Shown here in pieces: positions 34,563 to 44,400 of a stretch of DNA of 64,000 bases; the stretch's first letter is position 1; the number at the start of each line of letters is the position of its first letter. The stretch is from the NCBI GenBank assembly GCA_000597885.1, contig CP004371.1, positions 1,814,501 to 1,878,500 of the forward strand, given 5' to 3'. A program made the position numbers and the translations under genes. Origin of the DNA: Flammeovirgaceae bacterium 311 (GTDB taxonomy: Bacteria; Bacteroidota; Bacteroidia; Cytophagales; Cyclobacteriaceae). The notes beneath the pieces are model-generated. The model was given only the letters and a program-made list of their open reading frames with translations. It did not search any database and was not told the origin of the DNA.

Positions 34563-35387
34563 ATGCGCGATATCGAGATAGCAGAATTAAGAAACCTTAC
34601 CCAGGTTATTAAAGATACATACAACTATGACTTTACGAACTACGCCATGTCGTCATTCAAGCGGCGTATTCAGCGGGTTATGGATGTCTTTAAGATGAAC
34701 TCCGTACAGGAGCTCATTAACCGCCTGAAGGAGGACCGATCATTCTTCCATGATTTTGTTTCAGAAATCACGGTAAACGTAACCGAAATGTTCCGCGACC
34801 CTTCCTTCTGGCGGGTGGCACGTGATCATATTATCCCCAATGTATTGCTCAATGCTGACACCATCAGCATCTGGCATGCCGGCTGCAGCAGTGGCGAAGA
34901 AGTGTTTAGCATGGCCGTTATGCTGAAAGAGATGGGAATTCTGGAGAAATCCAAAATCATTGCCACCGATCTTGATCCTGAAATATTGGAAAAAGCGCGT
35001 GGTGGAGTGTACTCGCTCAAGAACATGGAGCTGAACGAGAAAAACTACATCCGCTACCAGGGTACCGGCAAGTTAACCGATTACTATACCGTGCGCGATG
35101 GCAAAGCTTATATGGATAAGTCGCTGGTTGCGAATGTATCCTGGCGGCAGCATAATCTGGTAAATGGCCCTGTTTTTAACAAGTTCGACCTGGTACTGTG
35201 CCGCAACGTGATGATCTACTTTAACCAGACCCTGCAGAACGAGGTCTTAAAAAGGCTGCACGAAAGCTTGTTCAAGTACGGGTACCTGATCATAGGCTCA
35301 AAAGAATCCCTCATCTGGTGCGAGATAGCCAACAAATTTATTGTGGTGAACAACGAGGAGAAGATTTACAAGAAGATTAAGGATTAA
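34563..35387 (+). CDS. cheR: CheR-type protein-glutamate O-methyltransferase
   Basis: This 274-residue protein has an N-terminal helical domain (residues about 1-75, with FKRRIQRVMDVFKMNSVQEL) and a SAM-binding domain with VTEMFRDPSFWRVARDHI, IWHAGCSSGEEVFSMAVML (motif I), IIATDLDPEILEKARGGVYS and VLCRNVMIYFNQ. It methylates glutamates of chemoreceptor-type proteins. No CheA, CheW, CheY or conventional MCP gene is in the window, so its substrate may be one of the coiled-coil or membrane proteins encoded next to it. It opens the signalling operon; cheB follows after 24 bases. Confidence 0.93.
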   Translation: MRDIEIAELRNLTQVIKDTYNYDFTNYAMSSFKRRIQRVMDVFKMNSVQELINRLKEDRSFFHDFVSEITVNVTEMFRDPSFWRVARDHIIPNVLLNADTISIWHAGCSSGEEVFSMAVMLKEMGILEKSKIIATDLDPEILEKARGGVYSLKNMELNEKNYIRYQGTGKLTDYYTVRDGKAYMDKSLVANVSWRQHNLVNGPVFNKFDLVLCRNVMIYFNQTLQNEVLKRLHESLFKYGYLIIGSKESLIWCEIANKFIVVNNEEKIYKKIKD

Positions 35388-35411
35388 CAAGCGCCGGACA
35401 GAACGAGCGGT

Positions 35412-36005
35412 ATGACGAAATTCAGTCTACATAACCGATATAAAGCCATTGTGATTGGTGGATCTGCCGGGAGCTTTCAGGGTATTACCAAAATCCTGTC
35501 CTCTATTCCGGAAGATTTTAACCTGCCCATCATCATGTGCCTGCATCGGCTCAAGCATGTACGCAATGGCTTTACGGAGGCCCTCTCGATCAAGAGCAAA
35601 AAGCCTGTGATCGAACCTTACGATAAAGAAAATATCAAGAAGGGAATGGTATACCTGGCTCCGGCCAACTACCACCTCTGCCTTGAATTAGGGAATTCAT
35701 TTTCGCTCTCAACAGAGGATATGGTGAATAATTCAAGGCCTGCCATCGATATCACCCTGGATTCGGCAGCCTATGTGTACAAAGACAAGCTGGTGGGTAT
35801 TCTGCTTTCAGGTGCCAATAAAGATGGTGCAATGGGGATGAAACGCATTAAAGAGCGTGGGGGCCTCACCATTGTGCAGGAGCCGGGTGAATGTATGATA
35901 GACACCATGCCAACAGCTGCGCTGGAGGCAACCACGATAGACCATGTGCTGAAGGTTGATGAGATCATCAGATTTTTAAATGAACTGGATAAACTCTACA
36001 AGTAA
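35412..36005 (+). CDS. cheB: CheB-type methylesterase without receiver domain
   Basis: This 197-residue protein consists only of the methylesterase domain. The catalytic triad is visible: Ser in VIGGSAGSFQGI, His in CLHRLKHVRNGF, and Asp in LSGANKDGAMGMKRI. The usual N-terminal CheY-like receiver is missing, so activity cannot be set by CheA-type phosphorylation on the same chain. It reverses CheR methylation. Only 6 bases separate its stop from the next gene. Confidence 0.92.
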   Translation: MTKFSLHNRYKAIVIGGSAGSFQGITKILSSIPEDFNLPIIMCLHRLKHVRNGFTEALSIKSKKPVIEPYDKENIKKGMVYLAPANYHLCLELGNSFSLSTEDMVNNSRPAIDITLDSAAYVYKDKLVGILLSGANKDGAMGMKRIKERGGLTIVQEPGECMIDTMPTAALEATTIDHVLKVDEIIRFLNELDKLYK

Positions 36006-36011
36006 TAAGAG

Positions 36012-36890
36012 ATGAATAAAATAGCCAACACCTTTGCGATCGGGGCAAGCATGCTTTTTGTACTGGGTGGGTTTGCCACTGCCTGGTTCCTAATTGCGAT
36101 GCCAGACTATTTGATGGCATCTTCCAAGGAGATCGATCTGGCAGTGGTAGCCGAATTAAAGCCCCTGCACGTACAAATATTAATCCTTACCCTCTCTACC
36201 CTCATGATTGGCCTCGTGGCTCTTATTGCACAGGCTGTCTCCTTCAAGAACAGAGATGCCAATGTGGTGTATGTGGAGAAGGTAAAAAGCAGCCAGCAGC
36301 ATACTGCAAAGCTTAGTGAAGACGATACCGAAAGCCACGATGTAAGTGCCATGAGTGAGGAGCTGCTTACTGCCATTCGTGAAGCAGCCGCCAAAAACGA
36401 TCATCCGGACAAAAAGCTGGAGCAGGCGCTTCGGGTGGTGTGCAGCCAGCTGCAGGCCAGCCAGGGTGCGGTATATGTAAGCGTTCAGCAGCAGCATAGC
36501 CGTTTGCTGGAACTGCGCGCCGGATATGCCCTTATGAAGCCCGATAGCCAGGTAATTCGCTTCGAATACGGAGAAGGCCTACCCGGACAGGTGGCAAAAG
36601 AAGGGCAGTCTGTAAATCTTAGCAAGGTGCCCGATGGCTATATCAAAGTACTAAGCGGCCTGGGCAGCGCTTCACCAAAACATTTACTGCTGGTGCCGGT
36701 AAGGGCTGGCGAATCAATAGCCGGTGTGGTGGAAATTGCGTCCTTCACCCCGCTTACAAAATCGCAGGAAGAGCTGGTAAAACAGTCTTTTGAAATCATG
36801 GGGAAAATTATTGACGAAAGCAGCCAGCACGCAGCAACAGTTCAATCCCTACACGAAGAAGACAGCCCCATAAATGAACTCATTAAATGA
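36012..36890 (+). CDS. Membrane-anchored GAF-domain protein
   Basis: This 292-residue protein has two membrane segments (about residues 8-30 and 53-76) that frame a short outside loop. A linker with charged, coiled-coil-like sequence (about 85-130) leads to a GAF domain (about 130-275: KKLEQALRVVCSQLQASQGAVYV, FEYGEGLPGQVAKEGQSVNL, LLVPVRAGESIAGVVEIASF). No kinase, cyclase or methyl-accepting hairpin is visible. GAF domains bind small ligands or mediate dimer contact. Its position between cheB and the SpoIIE sensor suggests it is a sensory partner in that pathway. Confidence 0.75.
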   Translation: MNKIANTFAIGASMLFVLGGFATAWFLIAMPDYLMASSKEIDLAVVAELKPLHVQILILTLSTLMIGLVALIAQAVSFKNRDANVVYVEKVKSSQQHTAKLSEDDTESHDVSAMSEELLTAIREAAAKNDHPDKKLEQALRVVCSQLQASQGAVYVSVQQQHSRLLELRAGYALMKPDSQVIRFEYGEGLPGQVAKEGQSVNLSKVPDGYIKVLSGLGSASPKHLLLVPVRAGESIAGVVEIASFTPLTKSQEELVKQSFEIMGKIIDESSQHAATVQSLHEEDSPINELIK

Positions 36891-36923
36891 TAAGCAATTC
36901 CTACCCCATAAAAATTTAGGCGT

Positions 36924-39900
36924 ATGATCAGGAGATTTAGCATAGGAAACAAAATAACCCTGCTGGTACTGGTAGTAGTGTTGCTTAGTGTGCTGGCGGT
37001 AAGCTTTATTACCTACCGCTTTGCCAATAACTCACTGCGCGAACGGTATCTGGAAACCCTTACTGCAGTGAACACCTTCAAGGCCGAAAAAATATCGGAT
37101 CACCTGCAGCAGGTTTCCGCAGGCCTGAAAGGAGCACAGCAGCAGGCTGCTCTGCAGGAGGCACTGAACCAGCTCTCATCAGGAGTTACCAGCGATGATA
37201 CAGTCACAACGTTAGAAGATGTACTTAGCCCGATATTAACTCCCCTGCAGGAAGTGAATGGCTGGGAAAACCTGATTGTGCTGGATACAGAGGGCAGAAT
37301 ACTTTATGCCACCAGCGAAGCCAGGCTCTCCAGCCCGGTAGGCAGCATGTTCGAAAATGCCGATGCACGCATCATGGAAGAAGCAGGTAAAGACATATTC
37401 TTCAGCAACATTTATCAGTCAGGGAAGGAAAGCAGCAGCTACAATATGCTGGCAGCTGCCCCTCTGACAGACGCAAACGGGCGGCAGGTTGCCCTTTTGC
37501 TCGCAGAGCTGAACATGGCACCCATTTATGCCATTGTTGCGGATACCACCAGCCTTGGCCAGACCGGAGAAACAGTACTGGGCATGCTCCACAACAATGT
37601 GAATGTACTGTATCTAAGCCCACTGCGCAACGATGCCGCTGCTCCACTGCAAAAAAGCATAATGCTTGAGCAGAAGGAAGATCTGGCACTCCAGAATGCA
37701 GTTAAGGGTGAATCGGGTGCAGAAGTAAACCCCGACTACCGCAACCAGGAAACACTGGCAGTACGCAGCAATATACCGGAAACTAAATGGGGAATTGTTA
37801 CTAAAATAGACCTTGCAGAAATGCATGAGCAAACTGCAGGTTTGCTAAGCATTTACATGCTGGCAGCCGGTGCCATCCTGGTAGTCTGCCTCATGATCTC
37901 CATTCTTTTCTCCAGCGTGTTAATTAACCCGCTGCATAACCTAAAGGCTACACTACAGCTCCTGAACCAGGGAATTCTGCCAGAGAGCGTGCCGGTAAAA
38001 AGCAACGACGAAATTGGTGAAATGGCCCACACCGTAGGCAACGTGGTGGCAGCCCTTAAAAACACCGCCAACTTTGCCCATAAAATTGGTGAAGGCCACT
38101 TTGAGGCTGATTTTAAACCGCTAAGTGACCAGGACTCCCTGGGTACTGCCCTGATCAGCATGCGCGATAGCATTCAGGAATCTGAAGCCCGCGACCGCGA
38201 GCGCACCTGGATTGTAACAGGTGTGGCAGAAATAGGTGAGATCCTGCGTCTGCACAACAACCTGGAAGCGCTGGGCGATGCGGTGGTCTCTTACGTAACC
38301 CGTAAAATTGGCGGCATACAGGGTGCTTTTTATGTGGTGAACGATGATGACCAGGAAAATACTTTCATAGAACTAAAGGCCAGCTACGCCTACAACAAAA
38401 AGAAATACCTGAAAGGCCGCTACCGCTTTGCCGAAGGCCTGGTGGGACAGGCAGCCATTGAGCAGGATACCCTCCTGCGTACCGAAATCCCCTACGACTA
38501 CCTTAGCATTACCTCCGGCCTCTTAGGCGAGCAGCGCCCGGACTGTATACTGATCGTTCCGCTCATTACTAACGAGCAGGTGTATGGGGTGATGGAGTTT
38601 GCCGGCCTTGGCAAATTCTCTCCCAGAAACGTAAAGTTCGTGCAGGAGATCAGCCTGATCATAGCCCGTACGGTCTTTAACATCAAAGTAAACGAACGTA
38701 CGCACCGCCTGCTGGAAGAATCGCAGAAAATGAGCCACGAGTTGCAGATGCAGCAGGAAGTGCTGCGCCAGAATGCCGAAGAAATGGAGGCAACACAGGA
38801 AGAGCTGAAACGCACCAACTTCCGCCTGGAAGAGCAGATCGATGAGGTAAACCGCACCCAGAAAAGGATGCAGCTCCTGCTGGAAAATGCTTCCGAGGTA
38901 ATCACCATTTACGAGGAAGACGGCATTGTACGCTACATCTCGCCATCGGTAGAAAAAATCCTGGGTTACTCGCAGGATGAGATGATCTCACGCAGAGACC
39001 TGGTGTACGTACACCCTGATAACGTAGACAGCTTCGAGGATATGTTTGCGCAAATGCTCGAGCACCCCAACGAGCAGGTTACCGTACAGTTCCAGTTCCG
39101 CCGCAAAGACGAGGAGTACATCTGGCTGGAAGCCACCGGTACCAACCTCATGACCGACCCGGCCATACAGGGAATTCTGGTGAACACGCGCGATATTACT
39201 GAGCGCCGCCGTGCCGAGCAGGAGCAGCGCATGCGCAGCCAGATGCAGGCCCTTTCTGAAAACTCACCAGACCTGATCACCCGCGTAAACACCAAAAACG
39301 AATTCTTCTATACCAACCCGATCATCAAGATCTATACCGACAACCACCCCGATCAGCTCATGAACAAGAACCTGACCGAGGCTGGTTTGCATGAAAAGAT
39401 CGTACAGCAGTGGCTGGAAATTCTGCAGGACGTACGCCTGAGCAATTCGAAAGTCTCTACCGAGATGGAATTCCCGACCAAACAGCTGGGCGACCGGGTG
39501 ATGCAGGTGAACGCCATTCCGGAGTTCAACGATCTGCAGGAGCTGGAGTCTGTGCTGGTGGTATCGCACGATATCACAGACCGCAAGCTGATAGAAATGG
39601 AGATCCAGGCCAAGAACAAGAAAATCAACGACTCCATTAACTATGCCCAGCGCATTCAGGGAGCCATTTTGCCAGATAACGGGCTTATTCGCCGCCTGAT
39701 GCCGGATTCGTTCATCCTCTACAAACCGCGCGATGTGGTTAGTGGTGACTTCCCCTGGTTCATGCAGGTTGGAGACGATATCTTCCTGGCAGCGGTAGAC
39801 TGTACCGGCCACGGTGTACCAGGTGCACTGATCTCACTGATCGGTTACTTCCTGCTCAACGATATTGTACGCAGCCGAAAAATCACCGATCCGGGCTTAA

Positions 39901-40376
39901 TCCTGGATGCACTGGACGAAGGCGTTACCCAAACCCTGCGCCAGGATGAAGAAGACTCCAAGACGAAAGACGGAATGGACATCTCGCTTTGTAAGATCAA
40001 CCTCAAAAAACGCACATTAGAATACGCCGGTGCACACCGTCCGCTCTATTACCTGAGCAACGGAGAGCTTGAGGAGATCAAAGGAAACCGCTTCCCGATT
40101 GGTGGTGGCAAGTTTAAAAACCAGACAAACTTTACCAACACTGCCCTGAACCTGAAGCCCGGAGATGCCGTTTATTTCTGCTCTGACGGGTTTCCTGACC
40201 AGTTCGGCGGCGCAGACAACCGCAAGTTCGGACCCAAGCGCCTGCGCGATATGATCATGGAACAGAAGCTTAGCAGCATGCCCGTTCAGATGACAGTCTT
40301 TGACGAAGAGTGGGAAAAGTGGAAAGGAGACCAAAAACAAACTGATGACATGTTGTTGATTGGTATACGCTTTTAA
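36924..40376 (+). CDS. Multidomain sensor Ser/Thr phosphatase (sensor-HAMP-GAF-PAS-PAS-SpoIIE), SiaA-like
   Basis: This protein has 1150 residues. TM1 is about 10-30; an extracytoplasmic sensor region runs about 31-305, with Cache-like strands such as ENLIVLDTEGRILYAT. TM2 is 307-334, HAMP about 334-387, GAF 429-590, a coiled coil 592-645, and two PAS domains about 650-766 and 776-892. A PP2C-type SpoIIE domain starts at KINDSINYAQRIQGAI (about 901), with the metal-site DCTGHGVPGALISL at about 959. The usual SGDFYW is SGDFPW here. It should dephosphorylate a partner-switch protein, most simply the SiaC-like product two genes downstream. Pseudomonas SiaA is a shorter HAMP-SpoIIE protein; the extra GAF and PAS modules add inputs. 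Confidence 0.9.
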   Translation: MIRRFSIGNKITLLVLVVVLLSVLAVSFITYRFANNSLRERYLETLTAVNTFKAEKISDHLQQVSAGLKGAQQQAALQEALNQLSSGVTSDDTVTTLEDVLSPILTPLQEVNGWENLIVLDTEGRILYATSEARLSSPVGSMFENADARIMEEAGKDIFFSNIYQSGKESSSYNMLAAAPLTDANGRQVALLLAELNMAPIYAIVADTTSLGQTGETVLGMLHNNVNVLYLSPLRNDAAAPLQKSIMLEQKEDLALQNAVKGESGAEVNPDYRNQETLAVRSNIPETKWGIVTKIDLAEMHEQTAGLLSIYMLAAGAILVVCLMISILFSSVLINPLHNLKATLQLLNQGILPESVPVKSNDEIGEMAHTVGNVVAALKNTANFAHKIGEGHFEADFKPLSDQDSLGTALISMRDSIQESEARDRERTWIVTGVAEIGEILRLHNNLEALGDAVVSYVTRKIGGIQGAFYVVNDDDQENTFIELKASYAYNKKKYLKGRYRFAEGLVGQAAIEQDTLLRTEIPYDYLSITSGLLGEQRPDCILIVPLITNEQVYGVMEFAGLGKFSPRNVKFVQEISLIIARTVFNIKVNERTHRLLEESQKMSHELQMQQEVLRQNAEEMEATQEELKRTNFRLEEQIDEVNRTQKRMQLLLENASEVITIYEEDGIVRYISPSVEKILGYSQDEMISRRDLVYVHPDNVDSFEDMFAQMLEHPNEQVTVQFQFRRKDEEYIWLEATGTNLMTDPAIQGILVNTRDITERRRAEQEQRMRSQMQALSENSPDLITRVNTKNEFFYTNPIIKIYTDNHPDQLMNKNLTEAGLHEKIVQQWLEILQDVRLSNSKVSTEMEFPTKQLGDRVMQVNAIPEFNDLQELESVLVVSHDITDRKLIEMEIQAKNKKINDSINYAQRIQGAILPDNGLIRRLMPDSFILYKPRDVVSGDFPWFMQVGDDIFLAAVDCTGHGVPGALISLIGYFLLNDIVRSRKITDPGLILDALDEGVTQTLRQDEEDSKTKDGMDISLCKINLKKRTLEYAGAHRPLYYLSNGELEEIKGNRFPIGGGKFKNQTNFTNTALNLKPGDAVYFCSDGFPDQFGGADNRKFGPKRLRDMIMEQKLSSMPVQMTVFDEEWEKWKGDQKQTDDMLLIGIRF

Positions 40377-40458
40377 CCGCTAAAGAATCGTATAAAAAAA
40401 GTTTAATTTTACTGCCCTCACAGGCATAAAGTACAACCATAAATTCCTGTAAAGTGCT

Positions 40459-41001
40459 ATGAAATACATCTATGAACTGCATAAAACAATGCTTGCAAGG
40501 AATCTGATCCTCGTGTACGAGGGCGAGTTCACCCAGGAAATTACCAAGTCTGTGCTGGCAATGGCCGAGCGCAACATGGACTCCATGGGCGAAGAATCCG
40601 GCATCAAGCGCAAGGTGTTTAATGTAATGGTAGAATGCTTGCAAAACATTGTAAAGCATAGCGAAGACCTGAACAAACAAATGGTTCAGAAGTCTACCGC
40701 AATCTTTATGATCGGCAAGCAGGACAGTGCCTACATCATCACCTCCGGCAACCCCATCAAAAATGAAGATGTAGAGAACCTGAAAGGCAAGCTCGACCAG
40801 ATCAATGGTCTGGACAAGGATGGTCTGAAGCAGCTCTACAAAGACATTATTAAGAGCACCAGCTTATCTGATAAAGGTGGCGCCGGCCTTGGCTTTGTTG
40901 ATATGGCCCGCAAATCGGGCAGCCCCCTGGAATATGATTTTGAAAGGCTGGATGATCAGTACTCCTTCTTTTCACTTCGCACTAAAATAGCTAAAGAATA
41001 G
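40459..41001 (+). CDS. SiaB-type protein kinase (DUF6272, GHKL-like fold)
   Basis: This 180-residue protein has a GHKL ATPase-like domain: the N-box VMVECLQNIVKHSED (Glu and Asn for Mg-ATP) at about residues 57-71 and the G-box DKGGAGLGFVDMARKSG near residue 138. This is the pattern of SiaB-family kinases, which phosphorylate SiaC rather than acting as ordinary histidine kinases. It follows the SpoIIE gene by 82 bases and precedes the SiaC-like gene by 30 bases, the same kinase-substrate adjacency as siaB-siaC in Pseudomonas. Confidence 0.85.
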   Translation: MKYIYELHKTMLARNLILVYEGEFTQEITKSVLAMAERNMDSMGEESGIKRKVFNVMVECLQNIVKHSEDLNKQMVQKSTAIFMIGKQDSAYIITSGNPIKNEDVENLKGKLDQINGLDKDGLKQLYKDIIKSTSLSDKGGAGLGFVDMARKSGSPLEYDFERLDDQYSFFSLRTKIAKE

Positions 41002-41031
41002 ACTCCCTAACCTTAAAAATCTAGTAACACC

Positions 41032-41394
41032 ATGCAGATTATAAATCTAGAAGGAACGGAGGACACTCCAAAAATCATACTGGACAAAACCAACGGCATC
41101 TTTGAAGTCTCAGGCCGCTCGCTGCCAGAAGACTCTGCCGAGTTTTACCAGCCGGTACTGGATTGGCTCGACGAATACAAGTCAAGCCCAAATCCATCCA
41201 CAGAATTTGTTTTCAAACTGGAATACTTTAATACAGCATCATCCAAGCTGATTCTGGACCTGCTTTCGCAGCTGGAAGAAGTAGAAGGTGTAACCGTACA
41301 CTGGTACTACCACGAAGACGACGAAGACATGCAGGAAGCCGGTGAGGAGTTCTCTGAACTGGTTGAAGTACCCTTCGAATTCAGCACCTATTAA
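41032..41394 (+). CDS. SiaC-type regulatory phosphoprotein (DUF1987)
   Basis: This small acidic protein of 120 residues has the DUF1987 signature: FEVSGRSLPEDSAEFYQPVL, DWLDEY and LEYFNTASSKLILDLL. Thr68 in FNTAS is at the site where, as I recall, P. aeruginosa SiaC is phosphorylated by SiaB (Thr68). SiaC proteins resemble anti-sigma antagonists; phosphorylation decides whether they bind their output partner. Here no diguanylate cyclase follows; the next gene is an ABC transporter. Confidence 0.88.
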   Translation: MQIINLEGTEDTPKIILDKTNGIFEVSGRSLPEDSAEFYQPVLDWLDEYKSSPNPSTEFVFKLEYFNTASSKLILDLLSQLEEVEGVTVHWYYHEDDEDMQEAGEEFSELVEVPFEFSTY

Positions 41395-41399
41395 AAAAG

Positions 41400-41421
41400 G
41401 GAACCGGAACATACCGGTTCC
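41400..41421 (+). other. Hairpin between the SiaC-like and ABC transporter genes
   Basis: GGAACCGG and CCGGTTCC arms flank a 6-base loop with no T-run. It lies in the 83-base gap and may set the relative output of the two parts of the operon by pausing or processing. Confidence 0.35.
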
Positions 41422-41477
41422 TCTCCATGTGTAAAAGCACAGTCGGATATACCACACCTCAAGATTAGTATTGCACA

Positions 41478-44400
41478 ATGAGTGAGGAAATACTCAAGGC
41501 CCTTACCCAGTTATTTGCCATCATCACCAAACAGGATGGTGGCGCTACCGAAGTAGAGCGCAATTTCGTAATTGGCTTTTTCCAGCAGGAGCTGGACCAG
41601 GATTCCGTACGCGAATACCTGGAGCTTTACGATAAATTTGTAGGCTATAACCAGGAGGAAGAACCTGAAGAGGAAGCTGAAGAGGAAAAACAGAAGAAGG
41701 TACGCAAGCTGACTTCCGTACGCGACTCTGTGAAAACCCTCGCCATTTGCAAGAAAATCAACAAAACACTTACCCAGAAACAACGGGTGGTGGTCCTGAT
41801 CAAGATCCTGGAGCTGGTGGCTTCTGATAAGAATTTCACCCCCCAGCGCATGGAGATCATCGATACGGTTTCTACGGTATTCCGCTTTAAAAAGCAGGAG
41901 TACAAGCTGATTGAAAGCTTTGTGCTGGCGGCCAACAGCCAGTCGGTGAACTACGAGGATATCCTGATTGTAGGCAACGGCCTGCAGGAGATCCTGGCCG
42001 AAACAGGCATTAGCCCTGCAGCCGGCGAAGCAGAAGATCAGAAGAAACATGTGTACACTGAACTGCACGGAGAGCTGATCTTCATGAAAGTTCTCAGTGT
42101 AGATATGTACTTTGTAAAGTACCTGGGGCATGAGGAGGTGGTACTGAATGGCTTTATCATGAAGCCGGAACAGGTATATCTGTATTCGCATGGCAGCACC
42201 ATTAAAACACCTAAAGGTGCTGCCCTGTACTATAGCGATATTACCAGTCACTTTAATTACGACGGTGTACAGGCAAAGCTCTCGTACAACGCTGTAGATG
42301 TAGAGTACCGCTTTGCCAATGGTGATCTGGGCCTGCGCGACATCAACGTTAGCGAAGGCCCCGGTAACCTCATTGGCATTATGGGCGCCAGTGGTGCGGG
42401 TAAAACCACCCTGCTGAACGTGCTGGCCGGTATTGAAAAACCAACCGGTGGCAAGATCCTGATAAACGATCTGGACCTTACCACCGACAAGGAAAAGCTG
42501 CAGGGCGTTATTGGCTATGTATCTCAGGATGACCTGCTGATTGAAGAGCTAACCGTTTATGAAAATCTCTACTTTAACGCCAAACTCTGCTTTGCAGGCA
42601 TGGCAAAAGAAGAGCTGCATAAACGGGTAATCCAGGTGCTGGAGAACCTGGGCCTTGAGCAGCGCAAAGACCTGCGGGTGGGTTCCGTACTGGATAAAAC
42701 CATTAGCGGTGGCCAGCGAAAAAGGCTTAACATTGCCCTGGAGCTGATCCGGGAGCCTTCTATCCTGTTTGTGGATGAGCCCACCTCCGGCCTCTCCTCG
42801 CGCGATTCAGAAAATGTGATTGACCTGCTGAAGGAGCTTTCGCTGAAAGGCAAGCTGATCTTCGTGGTGATACACCAGCCTTCGTCAGACATCTACAAGA
42901 TGTTCGACAAGATGTACATCATGGATACCGGTGGTTTCCCGGTATTCTATGGCAACCCGGTGGCAGCCGTCACCTACTTTAAAAAAGCAACCAACCAGGT
43001 AGATGGCGACCGCGGCCAGTGCCCTACCTGTAGCAATGTGAACCCCGAGCAGGTGTTCAACATTATAGAAGCCCGTGTGGTAGACGAGTATGGCCAGTTG
43101 ACCAACAAACGGAAAGTCACGCCTACCCAGTGGCACCAGCATTTCCAGGCCAAATTTAAGCTGGAGAAAGTGAGCGACGTGCAGGAGGAGCCTCCGCGCA
43201 ACCTTAACATTCCCTCCCGCCTGAAGCAGGCTGTAATTTTCACCACCCGCGATACTCTGGCAAAAATCAATAATAAGCAGTACCTCCTGATTAACCTGCT
43301 GGAGGCGCCGCTGCTGGCCCTTATTCTGTCGTTCATCATCCGCTATCATACCGGTGGCCACTATGTTTTCCGCTTTAACGAGAACATACCTGCCTTTTTA
43401 ATGATGGCCATCGTGGTTTCGCTCTTCATGGGCTTAACCGTTAGTGCCGAAGAAATTATCAGGGACCGCAAGATCCTGAAGCGCGAGAGCTTCCTGAACC
43501 TTAGCTGGAACAGCTACCTGATGAGCAAGCTGGCGATACTCTTTACCCTTTCCGGCATACAGGCCTTTTGCTTTGTGCTGATCGGCAACCTGGTGCTGGG
43601 CATCGATGGCATGCTCCTGCCCTTCTGGCTGGTGCTGTTCTCGGTAAGCTGCTTTGCCAATGTGTTGGGGCTTAACATCAGCTCTGCTTTCAATTCTGCG
43701 GTAACAGTGTACATTCTGATACCACTGCTGCTCATTCCGCAGATGATCTTAAGCGGTTTGCTCTTTCCTTTTGATAAGCTCAACAACACCATCAGCAACC
43801 GGGGTAAAGTACCGGTGGTGGCCGATGTAATGGCCTCCCGCTGGGCTTACGAAGCCATGGCCACCTACCAGTACAAGAACAACCCATTTGCCATTTATAG
43901 CTTCCCGGTAGAATCCGATGCCCGCATGGCCGATTATAAATCGAATTACTGGGTGGACAAGCTGAAAGAAGCGCTGCTCTATGTAGAAGACAACAGGCTT
44001 GATGCCTCCGACAGCATTCAGCTAAAAGTAAGAGACAAGTTTAGTCTGATCAGGAATGAAATTAGCAAAGAGCCGCTGCAGGCGGGGCTGGAAGGCCTTA
44101 ACCTGGCACAGCTGGAGCCTGCTGCTTTAACAGATCAGCACCTTACTGCACTGGAAGAATACCTGAACAAGGTGCGTGCGCATTATATTGAGCAATACCA
44201 GCTGGCAGAAACAAAGCTGGAAAACCTGACAGCACTGCGCAAACAACATGAACCAGGCTTTGAAGTTAATATTTACAAAGACCGTTATTACAACGAGTCG
44301 ATGACCGACCTGCTCCGCAACCTGGGTTCCGAAGACCGCATTCTGGAGCAAAACGAAGAGCTGGTACAGCTGATTGACCCGATTTACCAGGTACCAAATA

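Noticed and set aside
39264-39812. 182-codon minus-strand frame inside the sensor SpoIIE gene
   Set aside because: Antisense to a PAS and SpoIIE coding region; no independent support.
41511-42251. 246-codon minus-strand frame inside the ABC transporter gene
   Set aside because: Antisense to the N-terminal region of a long gene with consistent coding character; no family pattern.
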